A stretch of 23,135 bases of DNA. Origin: an uncultured Collinsella sp. (GTDB taxonomy: Bacteria; Actinomycetota; Coriobacteriia; Coriobacteriales; Coriobacteriaceae). The stretch lies in contig CAUFBM010000026.1 of assembly GCA_959023295.1 (NCBI GenBank), positions 1 through 23,135 of the forward strand, written 5' to 3'. How positions within the stretch are numbered: position 1 is the stretch's first letter; each line of letters opens with the position of its first letter. A program made the position numbers and the translations under genes. The notes below the pieces were generated by a model. The model was not told where the DNA came from. It did not search any database and was given only the letters and a program-made list of their open reading frames with translations. Shown here piece after piece: positions 1 through 7,402 of the stretch.

Positions 1-61
1 AAAGGGCGGAGGCGGGGCATGCCCCGCCTCTTACACCACATCTCTGCGCGCTACCCCTTCC

Positions 62-169
62 GGAAACCACATCCCACTATTCCGGCGAATTCCGGGATGC
101 AGCTTCCGCTTTGGGCGCTCAGGGGAAACAGCAGCCCAGAATTTGCGCTCGAAACGGGATGTAGTTTCC
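62..169. repeat. Four-unit alternating inverted repeat (BIME-like)
   Basis: A 14-bp unit occurs four times with alternating orientation: GGAAACCACATCCC (62-75), GGGATGCAGCTTCC (94-107), GGAAACAGCAGCCC (124-137) and GGGATGTAGTTTCC (156-169). Unit starts are 32, 30 and 32 bp apart. Neighbouring units form two 46-bp hairpins, and the whole can also fold as one long imperfect hairpin. No gene is visible here. This resembles a bacterial interspersed mosaic element made of REP-like units; that identity is inferred. Confidence 0.6.
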
Positions 170-180
170 TCCACAACCGC

Positions 181-220
181 AAAAGCCCGCGCTGGCAACA
201 AATGTCACCTGCGCGGGCTT
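181..220 (-). terminator. Terminator downstream of the ArcD-like permease
   Basis: On the minus strand the arms AAGCCCGCGC and GCGCGGGCTT form a perfect 10-bp stem closed by about 18 nt, followed by a short T run (TTTT GCGG). It lies about 110 bp past the permease stop codon. The spacer between them shows nothing else. Confidence 0.55.
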
Positions 221-331
221 GGCGGGCGTTCAAAAAGGCACGTTACAGAGACCCACATCAGTTATGGAATGCCGAGCAGCACCGATACGCGATGCCCGCC
301 GGCTTACCAAGCAACGAAGCTCGCCGTAGCC

Positions 332-1795
332 TTAGACAATCGGCGCAATGCCGGCAAAGTGCAGATACAGCGAGATAACTGCCACGACAATGACCACTGC
401 TGCGATCAGCTTGTCGTGCAGATGCGGAAGCACCTGCTTGCCGCGGCCGCGCTCGCCCAGAATATAGACGGGGATGGCTGGGGCAAAAAGGATCGTCGTG
501 ATCATGACGCCCTGAAGACCCGTCGACCACACAAGGAACAACGTGTAGATAAAACCGAGCGTACCGAAGAAGCGTGCCTTGCCAACGCTCGGCGCATGCG
601 GCCCGTCCAGATGCTCGTTCTTCCAGCCGATCACCATGTAATAGGCAGCCGAGCAGACATACGGAACCAGAATCGTGTTGACCGCGCAGCTATAGAAGAA
701 CTGGTAGGTGCTCGCCGCCACATACGACACAATCAAGAAGAGCTGCGTGATACCAGAGCTCACGAGGATCGTTACCACCGGGGCGTCATGCTTATTCGTC
801 TTGGCAAACGCCAACGGGAAAGAGCCCTGGCGCGCCGCCTCAAACGGTGTCTCGGATGCAATGATAACGTAGCCCAGCATTGCGCCGACCAGCGAGAGAA
901 TTACGCCAAGGTTTACGATGGCAGCGCCAACCGGACCGATTGCGCACTCGAGAATTCCGGCCATGGAGGGCGTCGCGAGCTGCGCCATTTCCTCGCGCGG
1001 CATAATGCCGAGAGACAGCATCGAGATAATCAGATACAGCGTGAACACGGCTGCAAATCCAAGCGCCGTCGAGCGACCGACGTCGCGCACGTACTTTGCA
1101 CGGCCCGAGATGACGACAGCACCCTCGATGCCCGTGAAGACCCAGACAAGGGCAATCATGGTCGAGACAACCTGCTCGCCAAACCCAGGACCAGCCGGCT
1201 CTCCCCAGAAGTTGTCCATGAAGATCTCGACGTTGAACTTACCCAGAAGCACAATGCTCAGCACGAAGAGTCCCAGCGGCACCAACTTCGCCAACGTGAC
1301 GATTGTGTTAATGCCCGCGGCCTCTTTGACGCCACGAAGCACAAGAGCGGTAAGGAACCACAAAAACACGCTGGCACAGATGATGGAAAGCAGATTGTTG
1401 CCCGTGCCAAACGCGGGGAAGAAATAGCCCAGCGCGCTAAACAGCAAGAGCGCAAAGCTCACGTTGGAAAGGCACGCGCTGATCCAGTAGCCCCAAGCGG
1501 AGTTAAATCCAATGTAATCGCCAAAGCCGGCAGCAGCGTATGCATAGATGCCGCCCGTCAGGTCGGGACGAGCCTGAGACAAACCGTTGAACACCATCAT
1601 CAGCGCAAAGACGCCAATGAAGCAAATTCCCCACGAGACGATAACGGCGCCGGTATTGGCTCCCCCTGCCGCCATATCGCCGGCAAGAGAAAAGATACCG
1701 CCGCAAATGCTCGCAGTGATGACCATCATGGTCAGACGAAAGAGATCAAGGCCATTAGGGTCGATAATCTCGTCGTTTTGAGCTTTAGAGGCCAT
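332..1795 (-). CDS. APC-superfamily basic amino acid antiporter, ArcD-like
   Basis: A 487-residue polytopic membrane protein with about 12-13 hydrophobic segments, the usual size of the arginine/ornithine antiporter family. The first membrane segment carries the APC-type glycine-rich turn (SICGGIFSLAGD, about residues 29-40). Further family-like stretches are GGIYAYAAAGFGDYIG near residue 80 and WVFTGIEGAVVISGRAK near residue 220. It probably exchanges arginine or a modified arginine for citrulline or ornithine across the cytoplasmic membrane. The ATG follows an AAGGGGG Shine-Dalgarno. It lies 109 bp downstream of ddaH on the same strand, with a hairpin between them, so it may be a second operon gene controlled by partial termination. 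Substrate assignment is inferred from context; family membership is firm. Confidence 0.85.
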   Translation of the reverse strand: MASKAQNDEIIDPNGLDLFRLTMMVITASICGGIFSLAGDMAAGGANTGAVIVSWGICFIGVFALMMVFNGLSQARPDLTGGIYAYAAAGFGDYIGFNSAWGYWISACLSNVSFALLLFSALGYFFPAFGTGNNLLSIICASVFLWFLTALVLRGVKEAAGINTIVTLAKLVPLGLFVLSIVLLGKFNVEIFMDNFWGEPAGPGFGEQVVSTMIALVWVFTGIEGAVVISGRAKYVRDVGRSTALGFAAVFTLYLIISMLSLGIMPREEMAQLATPSMAGILECAIGPVGAAIVNLGVILSLVGAMLGYVIIASETPFEAARQGSFPLAFAKTNKHDAPVVTILVSSGITQLFLIVSYVAASTYQFFYSCAVNTILVPYVCSAAYYMVIGWKNEHLDGPHAPSVGKARFFGTLGFIYTLFLVWSTGLQGVMITTILFAPAIPVYILGERGRGKQVLPHLHDKLIAAVVIVVAVISLYLHFAGIAPIV

Positions 1796-1832
1796 TGTAT
1801 GTGCACCCCCTTCATCATGTGATCGAACGAAA

Positions 1833-1869
1833 GATGGCCCGGACGTCCCGAATCGGGTGCCGGGCCATC
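1833..1869 (-). terminator. Intercistronic hairpin between ddaH and the antiporter gene
   Basis: GATGGCCCGG and CCGGGCCATC form a 10-bp stem, with a smaller CCCGA/TCGGG hairpin stacked inside. On the minus strand a weak T-rich stretch (TTTCGTT) follows. It may partly terminate ddaH transcription or stabilise the ddaH mRNA and so set the enzyme:transporter ratio. Confidence 0.5.
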
Positions 1870-1904
1870 GGTCAAGCGATCATCAGACTGTTACAGCTAT
1901 CGCG

Positions 1905-2681
1905 TTAGAAGCGCAGCGACAGGCAAGAAAGGCCGCCGTCGACCTTGCGATACTCGGAGGTGTCGACGACGAGCGTCTTGTAGCCCAGATCCTGCACGGC
2001 CTTGAGCACGGTCGGATAGCCCTCGGCAACGATGACCGTACCGTTGACCCAGATGCAGTTGGCGCCGTAAGCCTCGTCCTCGGGCACGACGATCTTGTTG
2101 TACTGGGCAAAGTCGGGCTTATCGATGAACTCACCAGAGACGAGCATGTTGTTGTCCTCGATGTAGTTGACGCCCGTCTTGAGGTGCAGGACCTCCTCCA
2201 GCGGCACCTCGGAGCCCTCGAGGCCCCAGCCCTCGAGAATCTCGCAGAACTGGCGGATGCCCTCTTCGTTGGTACGAGCGGAGCGACCGACGTAGAAATG
2301 GTCGCCGACCATCATGACGTCGCCGCCGTCGAGCGTGCCCGGAGAAACGATGTGCTTGACATGCTCGTCGTCAAAGAAGCGACGGACGGCCGGCTCGATC
2401 TCGTCCTTCTCGCCGTTGCGGCTATCGGCGCCGGGGTTGGTAATGATGGCGCCGCAGCGAGTGATAACGGCCGGATCTTCGACGAAGCAGCTGTCGGGAT
2501 ACTGCTCGAGAGCCGGCAGCACCGACACGTCAACGCCGCACTGCTCGAGTGCGTGCTCGTAATCGTAATGCTCCTCGATAGCGCGCTCGTAGATGGGCTG
2601 GCCAAGCTCGGGAGCGCTCGTGATGCCATTGCTCAGGGACTTGCCGGGACGACGGATGATGACGTGGCTGAACTTGGTCAT
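1905..2681 (-). CDS. ddaH: Dimethylarginine dimethylaminohydrolase (amidinotransferase superfamily)
   Basis: Hydrolyses N-omega-methylated arginines (ADMA, monomethylarginine) to citrulline plus a methylamine in the cytoplasm. At 258 residues it fits DDAH and is far shorter than the roughly 400-residue arginine deiminases. Visible family signatures are YPDSCFVEDPAVI (about 81-93), GTLDGGDVMMVGDHFYVGRS (about 135-154), the catalytic-His region LHLKTGVNYIEDN, and the C-terminal catalytic cysteine in GGLSCLSLRF. The ATG has an excellent Shine-Dalgarno (AAGGAGG, 7-8 nt away). It is divergent from a GntR regulator and followed by an ArcD-like antiporter, which suggests uptake of a guanidino compound and export of citrulline. 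Activity on free arginine or agmatine-like compounds cannot be excluded. Confidence 0.88.
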   Translation of the reverse strand: MTKFSHVIIRRPGKSLSNGITSAPELGQPIYERAIEEHYDYEHALEQCGVDVSVLPALEQYPDSCFVEDPAVITRCGAIITNPGADSRNGEKDEIEPAVRRFFDDEHVKHIVSPGTLDGGDVMMVGDHFYVGRSARTNEEGIRQFCEILEGWGLEGSEVPLEEVLHLKTGVNYIEDNNMLVSGEFIDKPDFAQYNKIVVPEDEAYGANCIWVNGTVIVAEGYPTVLKAVQDLGYKTLVVDTSEYRKVDGGLSCLSLRF

Positions 2682-2749
2682 GATGATCCTCCTTGGATCT
2701 CATAGTACTGAGCGGACTTCCTTGCGTCCGCCTTCCTTCCGATGGCTTT

Positions 2750-2778
2750 ATCTTAGGGTGTCTTTGCTGTTTTGTATA
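2750..2778 (-). promoter_or_regulatory. Candidate ddaH promoter
   Basis: On the minus strand, TATACA (2778-2773) and TAAGAT (2755-2750) are separated by 17 bp, a plausible sigma-70 promoter for ddaH. The -35 box touches the palindrome at 2778-2789. A small leader hairpin (GCGGAC/GTCCGC, 2712-2731) follows. Confidence 0.45.
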
Positions 2779-2789
2779 TTGTATACAAT
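2778..2789. promoter_or_regulatory. Palindromic operator for the GntR/FCD regulator
   Basis: ATTGTATACAAT is a perfect 12-bp palindrome in the divergent ddaH/gntR spacer. FCD-subfamily GntR proteins commonly bind short AT-rich palindromes of this form. It abuts the candidate ddaH -35 box, which favours repression by steric exclusion. The regulator-site match is inferred. Confidence 0.65.
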
Positions 2790-2935
2790 CCTGAACGGTA
2801 GATAATTCTCGGTAAGCGTATTTTCGCTTCTCCTGATTGAGTAGCACGATTTAGCTGGTAGTTCTATAATTCAATTAGCCTATTCAAGCGAAACGTATTT
2901 AGTTTTAAAAATATACAGTTAAGGATTATTAATTC

Positions 2936-3586
2936 ATGGAAACGCTCAGAAGGCCCTTGAAGGACCATGTATACGACTACATTTCGAGTCGCATAGACGC
3001 CGGCGAGTTGTCCGCTGGCGACCGGCTGAGCGAGCAAGCGATCTGCGATGCCATGGGCGTGTCGCGCACGCCGGTCCGCGAAGCGCTCATCCAGCTCGCA
3101 AGCGACGGCTATCTGGACAATCTCCCCCGCCGCGGATTCCGCGTCCGTGGGTTCGATCAGCAAAACGCCGTTGAAGTCTTTGAGATTATGGGGCCGCTCG
3201 ACGGGCAGGCCGCATATCTCGCCTGTCCGAACCTAACCGACGATGACATTACGCAACTTAAATTTCTCGTCGGCTCCATGGACCTTGCGATCCAAGGCGG
3301 CCTCATCCGTAAGTACGACGATATTCAGCGAGACTTTCACCTTACGTACTTCAACCGCTGCGGCAACGACCGTCTGCGCGACATGATCTCGCAACTCGAG
3401 CGCTGCTTTATCAAGCGCGATTACGAGACTGTCGACCAAGAGACGGCTTGCAAACTCCTGGGCATAGCCAATGCCGAGCATGCTCATATTCTTGAGCTGT
3501 TCGAAGCGCGAGATGCGGCGGCCGTGCGAGACTACGTTCGCGATGTCCATTGGAACACGGAGAACGCCCAGTTCACCGTTTGGTAG
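2936..3586 (+). CDS. GntR-family transcriptional regulator (FCD subfamily)
   Basis: A 216-residue DNA-binding regulator. Residues 5-70 form the GntR winged helix: a helix around DHVYDYISSRI, GDRLSEQAICDAMGVSRTPVREAL as recognition region, and the wing GYLDNLPRRGFRVRGF. Residues about 80-210 are an all-helical FCD ligand-binding domain; candidate metal or ligand residues include the H of RDFHLTYF and the His pair in NAEHAHILELFEARD. The ATG is preceded by AAGGA at 10 nt, a rather weak site. It is divergent from ddaH and the ArcD-like gene, so these are the likely targets, probably induced by an arginine derivative. A TATAAT hexamer lies at 2865-2870, without a convincing -35 box. Confidence 0.88.
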   Translation: METLRRPLKDHVYDYISSRIDAGELSAGDRLSEQAICDAMGVSRTPVREALIQLASDGYLDNLPRRGFRVRGFDQQNAVEVFEIMGPLDGQAAYLACPNLTDDDITQLKFLVGSMDLAIQGGLIRKYDDIQRDFHLTYFNRCGNDRLRDMISQLERCFIKRDYETVDQETACKLLGIANAEHAHILELFEARDAAAVRDYVRDVHWNTENAQFTVW

Positions 3587-3641
3587 GAAAGCAACAAGGG
3601 ACGACATCGGTCTTAAACCTTGACGCCAGCACCGCCCAAAC

Positions 3642-3672
3642 TGATCCATTTTCCTCCGTCCCCGAGGGATCA
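3642..3672. repeat. Hairpin TGATCC...GGATCA in the convergent spacer
   Basis: TGATCC (3642-3647) and GGATCA (3667-3672) flank a 19-nt loop containing TTTTCCTCCGTCCCC. The layout (short palindromic ends around a GTCCCC-type core) resembles REP-like elements, but only one copy is seen in this window. Confidence 0.3.
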
Positions 3673-3719
3673 TTCTTTTGGCAGCCAAGACAACGCCGAT
3701 GTTTTGGCGCAGACAGCGA

Positions 3720-3818
3720 AAGCCCGCCAGGGCGAGCAAGGTGCCTTGAAACGAGGCGGCATTGACCTTCTGGTCATGCCGCCGAAGTTGAAAGGCAGAT
3801 TGCCGCTCTGGCGGGCTT
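3720..3818. other. Cloverleaf-like structured intergenic element
   Basis: A perfect 11-bp outer stem (AAGCCCGCCAG 3720-3730 / CTGGCGGGCTT 3808-3818) encloses a strong central hairpin (GGCGGCATTGACC / GGTCATGCCGCC, 3755-3783, TTCT loop, one bulge). Two small hairpins flank it (around 3739-3748 and 3794-3804). It lies between the convergent GntR and hydrolase genes. Read on the minus strand the outer stem ends in CTTTCGC, so it could act as an elaborate terminator of the hydrolase gene; it could also be a small RNA or a mobile palindromic element. Confidence 0.45.
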
Positions 3819-3831
3819 GCAGCGTCATGCG

Positions 3832-3859
3832 GTTACGGCGTTTGGCAAAACGCCGTAAC
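3832..3859. terminator. Perfect 12-bp hairpin abutting the hydrolase stop codon
   Basis: GTTACGGCGTTT (3832-3843) and AAACGCCGTAAC (3848-3859) flank a 4-nt loop. The structure touches the last codon of the minus-strand hydrolase. No clear T run follows on either strand, so it may protect the mRNA end or work with the element at 3720-3818. Confidence 0.4.
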
Positions 3860-4761
3860 TAAAACCCGTGGCGCTCCAGGAAGCGGAAGGCTAGGCGGAT
3901 CCAGGGACGGACCGCCACCTGCTTGTCCTCGTTGTCGACCGCGGTGTTGGCGTTGCCGAGCGAAAGCCCGTGACCACCTTGGTCAAAGACGTGCATCTCG
4001 CAAGCGACGCCCTCCTCGGCCATGCGCTGCGCAAACGGATAGACCTGCGCGATCGGCGCCGTCTTGTCGTCGGACACGCCCCACACAAAGGTCGGCGGCA
4101 TCTGACGCGAAACATGCGTGGTGGGGCAGATGTCGGCCAGGTGCTCGTCGGTCGCCTCACCGCCCGTCACCATCGACAGATAGTCGTTGAGCAAATCGCG
4201 CCCCGTCTTGCCACCCGTCTTGGGAACGCGCAGGTCGATGCGCGGGTCGCGCGTCTGCATGTCGCGCACATAGGCAAAGTCGAGCAGCGGATAGCCCAGC
4301 ACCACGGCATCGGGACGAATGTCGTCCGGACGCGACCCGGCAAGCGCCGCGAAGGGACCAGTCTTCCATTGCGTTGCCAGCGAAGCGCAGATCATGCCGC
4401 CTGCCGAGAAGCCCACGACGCACACGCGCTTGGGATCGACATGCCACTCGTCGGCGTTGGCGCGAACCGTGGCGACCATCTTGGCAAGGTCTGCCTGCGG
4501 GTGAGGAAAGCTCACGTCGCCCGTGCCACTTGTCACATAGTTGAGCACAAAGGCCTGGTAGCCGCGGTCCAAAAACGCAAACGCCACGGGATCCTGCTCA
4601 TGCGGAGCGATATGCGTAAACGCACCTCCGCCGCAGATAATCACGGCAGGGCGGCGGCCATTCGGCTTATCGGGCAGCGGCTCGGCACCCAAATACGTAA
4701 ACGTCGCCGGATACTCCTCGGTCGGCTCCTCGCCCCACAGCGCATGGTTCTCGACAATCAT
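3859..4761 (-). CDS. Alpha/beta-hydrolase, Aes/BD-FAE-like esterase
   Basis: A 300-residue cytoplasmic serine hydrolase with no signal peptide. The oxyanion-hole region is RPAVIICGGGAFTHIAP (about residues 39-55). The nucleophile elbow is GFSAGG (GxSxG serine near residue 127). The likely acid is in WGVSDDKTAP and the catalytic His in QGGHGLSLGN near the C terminus. This order matches COG0657-type acetyl/xylan esterases and carbohydrate deacylases, which act on short acyl esters. An open frame continues upstream to 4968, but ATG 4761 (MIVENHALWG) has a good Shine-Dalgarno (AAGGGAG) and starts at the family's usual N terminus. It stands alone, convergent with the GntR gene and divergent from the PTS gene. 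The substrate is unknown. Confidence 0.8.
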   Translation of the reverse strand: MIVENHALWGEEPTEEYPATFTYLGAEPLPDKPNGRRPAVIICGGGAFTHIAPHEQDPVAFAFLDRGYQAFVLNYVTSGTGDVSFPHPQADLAKMVATVRANADEWHVDPKRVCVVGFSAGGMICASLATQWKTGPFAALAGSRPDDIRPDAVVLGYPLLDFAYVRDMQTRDPRIDLRVPKTGGKTGRDLLNDYLSMVTGGEATDEHLADICPTTHVSRQMPPTFVWGVSDDKTAPIAQVYPFAQRMAEEGVACEMHVFDQGGHGLSLGNANTAVDNEDKQVAVRPWIRLAFRFLERHGF

Positions 4762-5004
4762 ATGTGCTCCCTTCGCGCAGATTATGCGCCCTTGTTTTTC
4801 GCGTCTAAGCGTACCCCACTTGAGCCCGTGGCGAAGAAACACTCCAGCAATAAGTTTCCCTTCAACTGATATATCACATAATCCCAGTTCAGAGGTATCG
4901 TTGAGCAGCGTAAAATAGGGGCGTTGACCAAGCCGCGAAACACATATGAAACGTTTCCGGCAAACCAAGCGCGCGATATGCGCCTATTTAAGTTGGAGGC
5001 AACT

Positions 5005-5568
5005 ATGGGTCTGCTCGATTCGCTTAAGTCCACCTTCACCTCGACGGGCGAGGCATCCGTTCCGCCCGCAGCAAGCTTCGCCACCCGCGAAGGCGTCATC
5101 TACGCCCCCGTCAACGGCGTGCTCGTCAACCTCGATGAGGTTCCCGATGAGACCATCGCCTCGGGTATGCTCGGTCAGGGCTACGGCATCGAGCCCATTA
5201 CCGGCACCATCTATGCGCCCGCCAACGGCCGCATCGGCGCCACCACCGTCACCAACCACTCCATCGGCATGATCACCGAGGACGGTCTTCGCGTGTTCAT
5301 CCATGTTGGCCTGGGCACCGTGGAAATGAACGGCAAAGGTTTTGCCCGCTTTGTCGAGATGGGTGACACGGTCAAGGCAGGCCAGCCGCTCATCAGTTTC
5401 GACCGCGAGGCCATCAAGGCCGCCGGTCACGAGGACATCGTGACCGTCATCGTCTCCGAGCTCGATCGTCTTAAGAGCATCGACCATGTCGGCGAGTCCG
5501 GCACGCTTATCGGCGGCAACCCGCTCGTCAAGCTGGGCGACCCGCTGCTGGTAGCCAAGACCAAGTAG
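5005..5568 (+). CDS. PTS glucose-type EIIA component, stand-alone
   Basis: A 187-residue cytoplasmic phosphocarrier that takes phosphate from HPr and passes it to an EIIB domain. Residues about 30-180 are the EIIA-Glc (Crr) fold. The two active-site histidines are seen as TNHSIGM (His85) and FIHVGLGTVEMNGKGF (His100), 15 apart as in E. coli (75 and 90). The N-terminal 25 residues (MGLLDSLKSTFTSTG) resemble the amphipathic Crr tail. ATG 5005 is chosen over an upstream in-frame ATG at 4924 because GGAGG lies 5 nt before it and homology starts here. No EIIB/EIIC partner is adjacent, so it probably serves permeases encoded elsewhere and may also have a Crr-like regulatory role. Confidence 0.88.
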   Translation: MGLLDSLKSTFTSTGEASVPPAASFATREGVIYAPVNGVLVNLDEVPDETIASGMLGQGYGIEPITGTIYAPANGRIGATTVTNHSIGMITEDGLRVFIHVGLGTVEMNGKGFARFVEMGDTVKAGQPLISFDREAIKAAGHEDIVTVIVSELDRLKSIDHVGESGTLIGGNPLVKLGDPLLVAKTK

Positions 5569-5605
5569 CCAGGCCCCGCGCCACACAGCCAAAAGGCACC
5601 TCGTC

Positions 5606-5645
5606 AAGCGCCCGCGACCATTTGGCCGCAGGCGCTTTTCGTTTG
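5606..5645 (+). terminator. Rho-independent terminator after the EIIA gene
   Basis: AAGCGCC (5606-5612) pairs with GGCGCTT (5631-5637), with an inner GCG/CGC extension, followed by TTTTCGTTT. It ends the EIIA transcript before asnS. Confidence 0.75.
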
Positions 5646-5749
5646 AAAAACCATCCCGCCAATGCCTTATCCGTATAGCCCAAATGAGCCGAGCTGCTAG
5701 AATATCGAACTGTATGGATAACTATCATTCAACCGTTATGGGAGGATAC

Positions 5750-7153
5750 GTGAACCGCACCAAAATCGCGCAGCTCTATGCCGATGCCGAGTCGCTTGGC
5801 GGCCAGACCGTCACCGTCGCCGGCTGGGTCAAGTCCATCCGCGACATGAAGAACTTTGGCTTTGTCACGCTCAACGACGGCAGCTGCTTCCGCGACCTGC
5901 AGGTCGTCATGAACCGCGAGGCACTCGACAACTACGACGAGATCGCCCATCAAAACGTCTCGGCCGCACTCATTTGCACCGGCACCGTCAAGCTGACCCC
6001 CGATGCGCCCCAGCCTTTCGAGCTTTCTGCCACCTCCATTGAGGTCGAGGGCGTCAGCGCCCCGGATTACCCGCTGCAGAAGAAGCGCGCAACCGTCGAG
6101 TTCCTGCGCACCCAGCAGCACCTGCGCCCGCGCACCAACCTGTTCCGCGCCGTGTTCCGCATCCGCTCTGTCGCGGCTGCCGCCATCCACCGCTTCTTCC
6201 AGGAGCAGGGCTTTGTCTACGTCAACACCCCCATCATCACCACGAGTGACTGCGAGGGCGCCGGCGAGATGTTCCGCGTGACCACGCTCGACCCCAAAAA
6301 TCCGCCCCTCACCGAGTCCGGCGAGGTCGACTGGAGCCAGGACTTCTTTGGCAAGCACGCGAGCCTTACCGTGTCCGGCCAGCTCAATGCCGAGAACTTT
6401 GCCATGGCCTTTGGCGACGTGTACACCTTTGGCCCCACCTTCCGCGCCGAAAACTCCAACACCACGCGCCACGCCGCCGAGTTTTGGATGATCGAGCCCG
6501 AGATGGCCTTTGCCGATCTGAACGACTACATGGATAACGCTGAGGCCATGCTCAAGTACGTCCTTAAGGACGTTATGGCCACCTGCCCCGACGAGCTCAA
6601 TATGCTCAACAAGTTTGTGGACAAGGGTCTGCTCGAGCGCCTGGACCACGTGGCAAACTCCGACTTTGCCCGCGTCACCTATACCGAGGCCGTCGAAATC
6701 CTGGAGCAGGCCGTCGCCGCCGGTCACAAGTTTGACTATCCCGTGAGCTGGGGCATCGACCTGCAAACCGAGCACGAGCGTTTCCTGACCGAGGAGCACT
6801 TTAAGCGCCCGACCTTCGTAACCGACTACCCGGCCGAGATCAAGGCGTTCTACATGCGCATGAACGAGGACGGCAAGACCGTCGCCGCCGCCGACTGCCT
6901 GGTGCCGGGTATCGGCGAGATTATCGGCGGCTCCCAGCGCGAGGAGCGCCTGGATCTGCTCGAGGCCCGCATCAAGGACCTGGGCATGAATCCCGAGCAG
7001 TACAAGTACTACCTTGACCTGCGCCGCTACGGTTCCTGCAAGCACGCCGGCTACGGTCTGGGCTTCGAGCGCTTGGTCATGTATCTGACCGGCGTGGGCA
7101 ACATCCGCGACGTCCTGCCGCACCCGCGCACCGTGGGCAACGCCGACTTCTAA
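5750..7153 (+). CDS. asnS: Asparaginyl-tRNA synthetase
   Basis: Class IIb synthetase that charges tRNA-Asn with asparagine using ATP. From the chosen start it has 467 residues, the typical length. The N-terminal OB-fold anticodon-binding domain (about 1-110) includes VTVAGWVKSIRDMKNFGFV. The catalytic core has motif 2 (FRAENSNTTRHAAEFW, about 235-250) and motif 3 (GYGLGFERLVMYLTG, near the C terminus, followed by NIRDVLPHPRT). The start is GTG 5750: a GGGAGG lies just upstream and MNRTKIAQLY-like N termini are usual. In-frame ATGs at 5684, 5714 and 5738 lack a suitable ribosome site or overlap it. It is a single-gene transcript with a strong terminator. Confidence 0.96.
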   Translation: MNRTKIAQLYADAESLGGQTVTVAGWVKSIRDMKNFGFVTLNDGSCFRDLQVVMNREALDNYDEIAHQNVSAALICTGTVKLTPDAPQPFELSATSIEVEGVSAPDYPLQKKRATVEFLRTQQHLRPRTNLFRAVFRIRSVAAAAIHRFFQEQGFVYVNTPIITTSDCEGAGEMFRVTTLDPKNPPLTESGEVDWSQDFFGKHASLTVSGQLNAENFAMAFGDVYTFGPTFRAENSNTTRHAAEFWMIEPEMAFADLNDYMDNAEAMLKYVLKDVMATCPDELNMLNKFVDKGLLERLDHVANSDFARVTYTEAVEILEQAVAAGHKFDYPVSWGIDLQTEHERFLTEEHFKRPTFVTDYPAEIKAFYMRMNEDGKTVAAADCLVPGIGEIIGGSQREERLDLLEARIKDLGMNPEQYKYYLDLRRYGSCKHAGYGLGFERLVMYLTGVGNIRDVLPHPRTVGNADF

Positions 7154-7193
7154 TCGCCACAGCGCCACCAAACACGTTCCAGCGCATCACGCC

Positions 7194-7226
7194 AGCGCCT
7201 CTCGGCAAGCCGAGGGGCGCTTTTTT
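7194..7226 (+). terminator. Rho-independent terminator of asnS
   Basis: AGCGCCTCTCGGC (7194-7206) pairs with GCCGAGGGGCGCT (7209-7221) with one G-T wobble, followed by TTTTTT. The drawn 2-nt loop must open by at least one base pair. Confidence 0.9.
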
Positions 7227-7402
7227 CAACAGCATCCGTCAATCTTTTGGCAAGTTTTTGGTCAGTTGGGCAGGACTGTTGAAAACTCGACCCGCCGCTT
7301 GCCGACGGCTACCGACCGCCCAGGGCGTCCTGCACCCCTGGGAAAGCCCCGCGCCCTAGGCTCCATACCGTCGCCACCCAAAACGGAAAGGACGTGGGCG
7401 CC

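Noticed and set aside
143..1822. 559-residue plus-strand open frame opposite the ArcD-like gene
   Set aside because: Antisense shadow of a GC-rich gene: charged, Arg/His-rich, low-complexity translation with no family motif, while the minus strand encodes a clear transporter.
5729..7171. 480-residue minus-strand open frame opposite asnS
   Set aside because: Antisense shadow; Val/Leu/Gly-rich with no motif.
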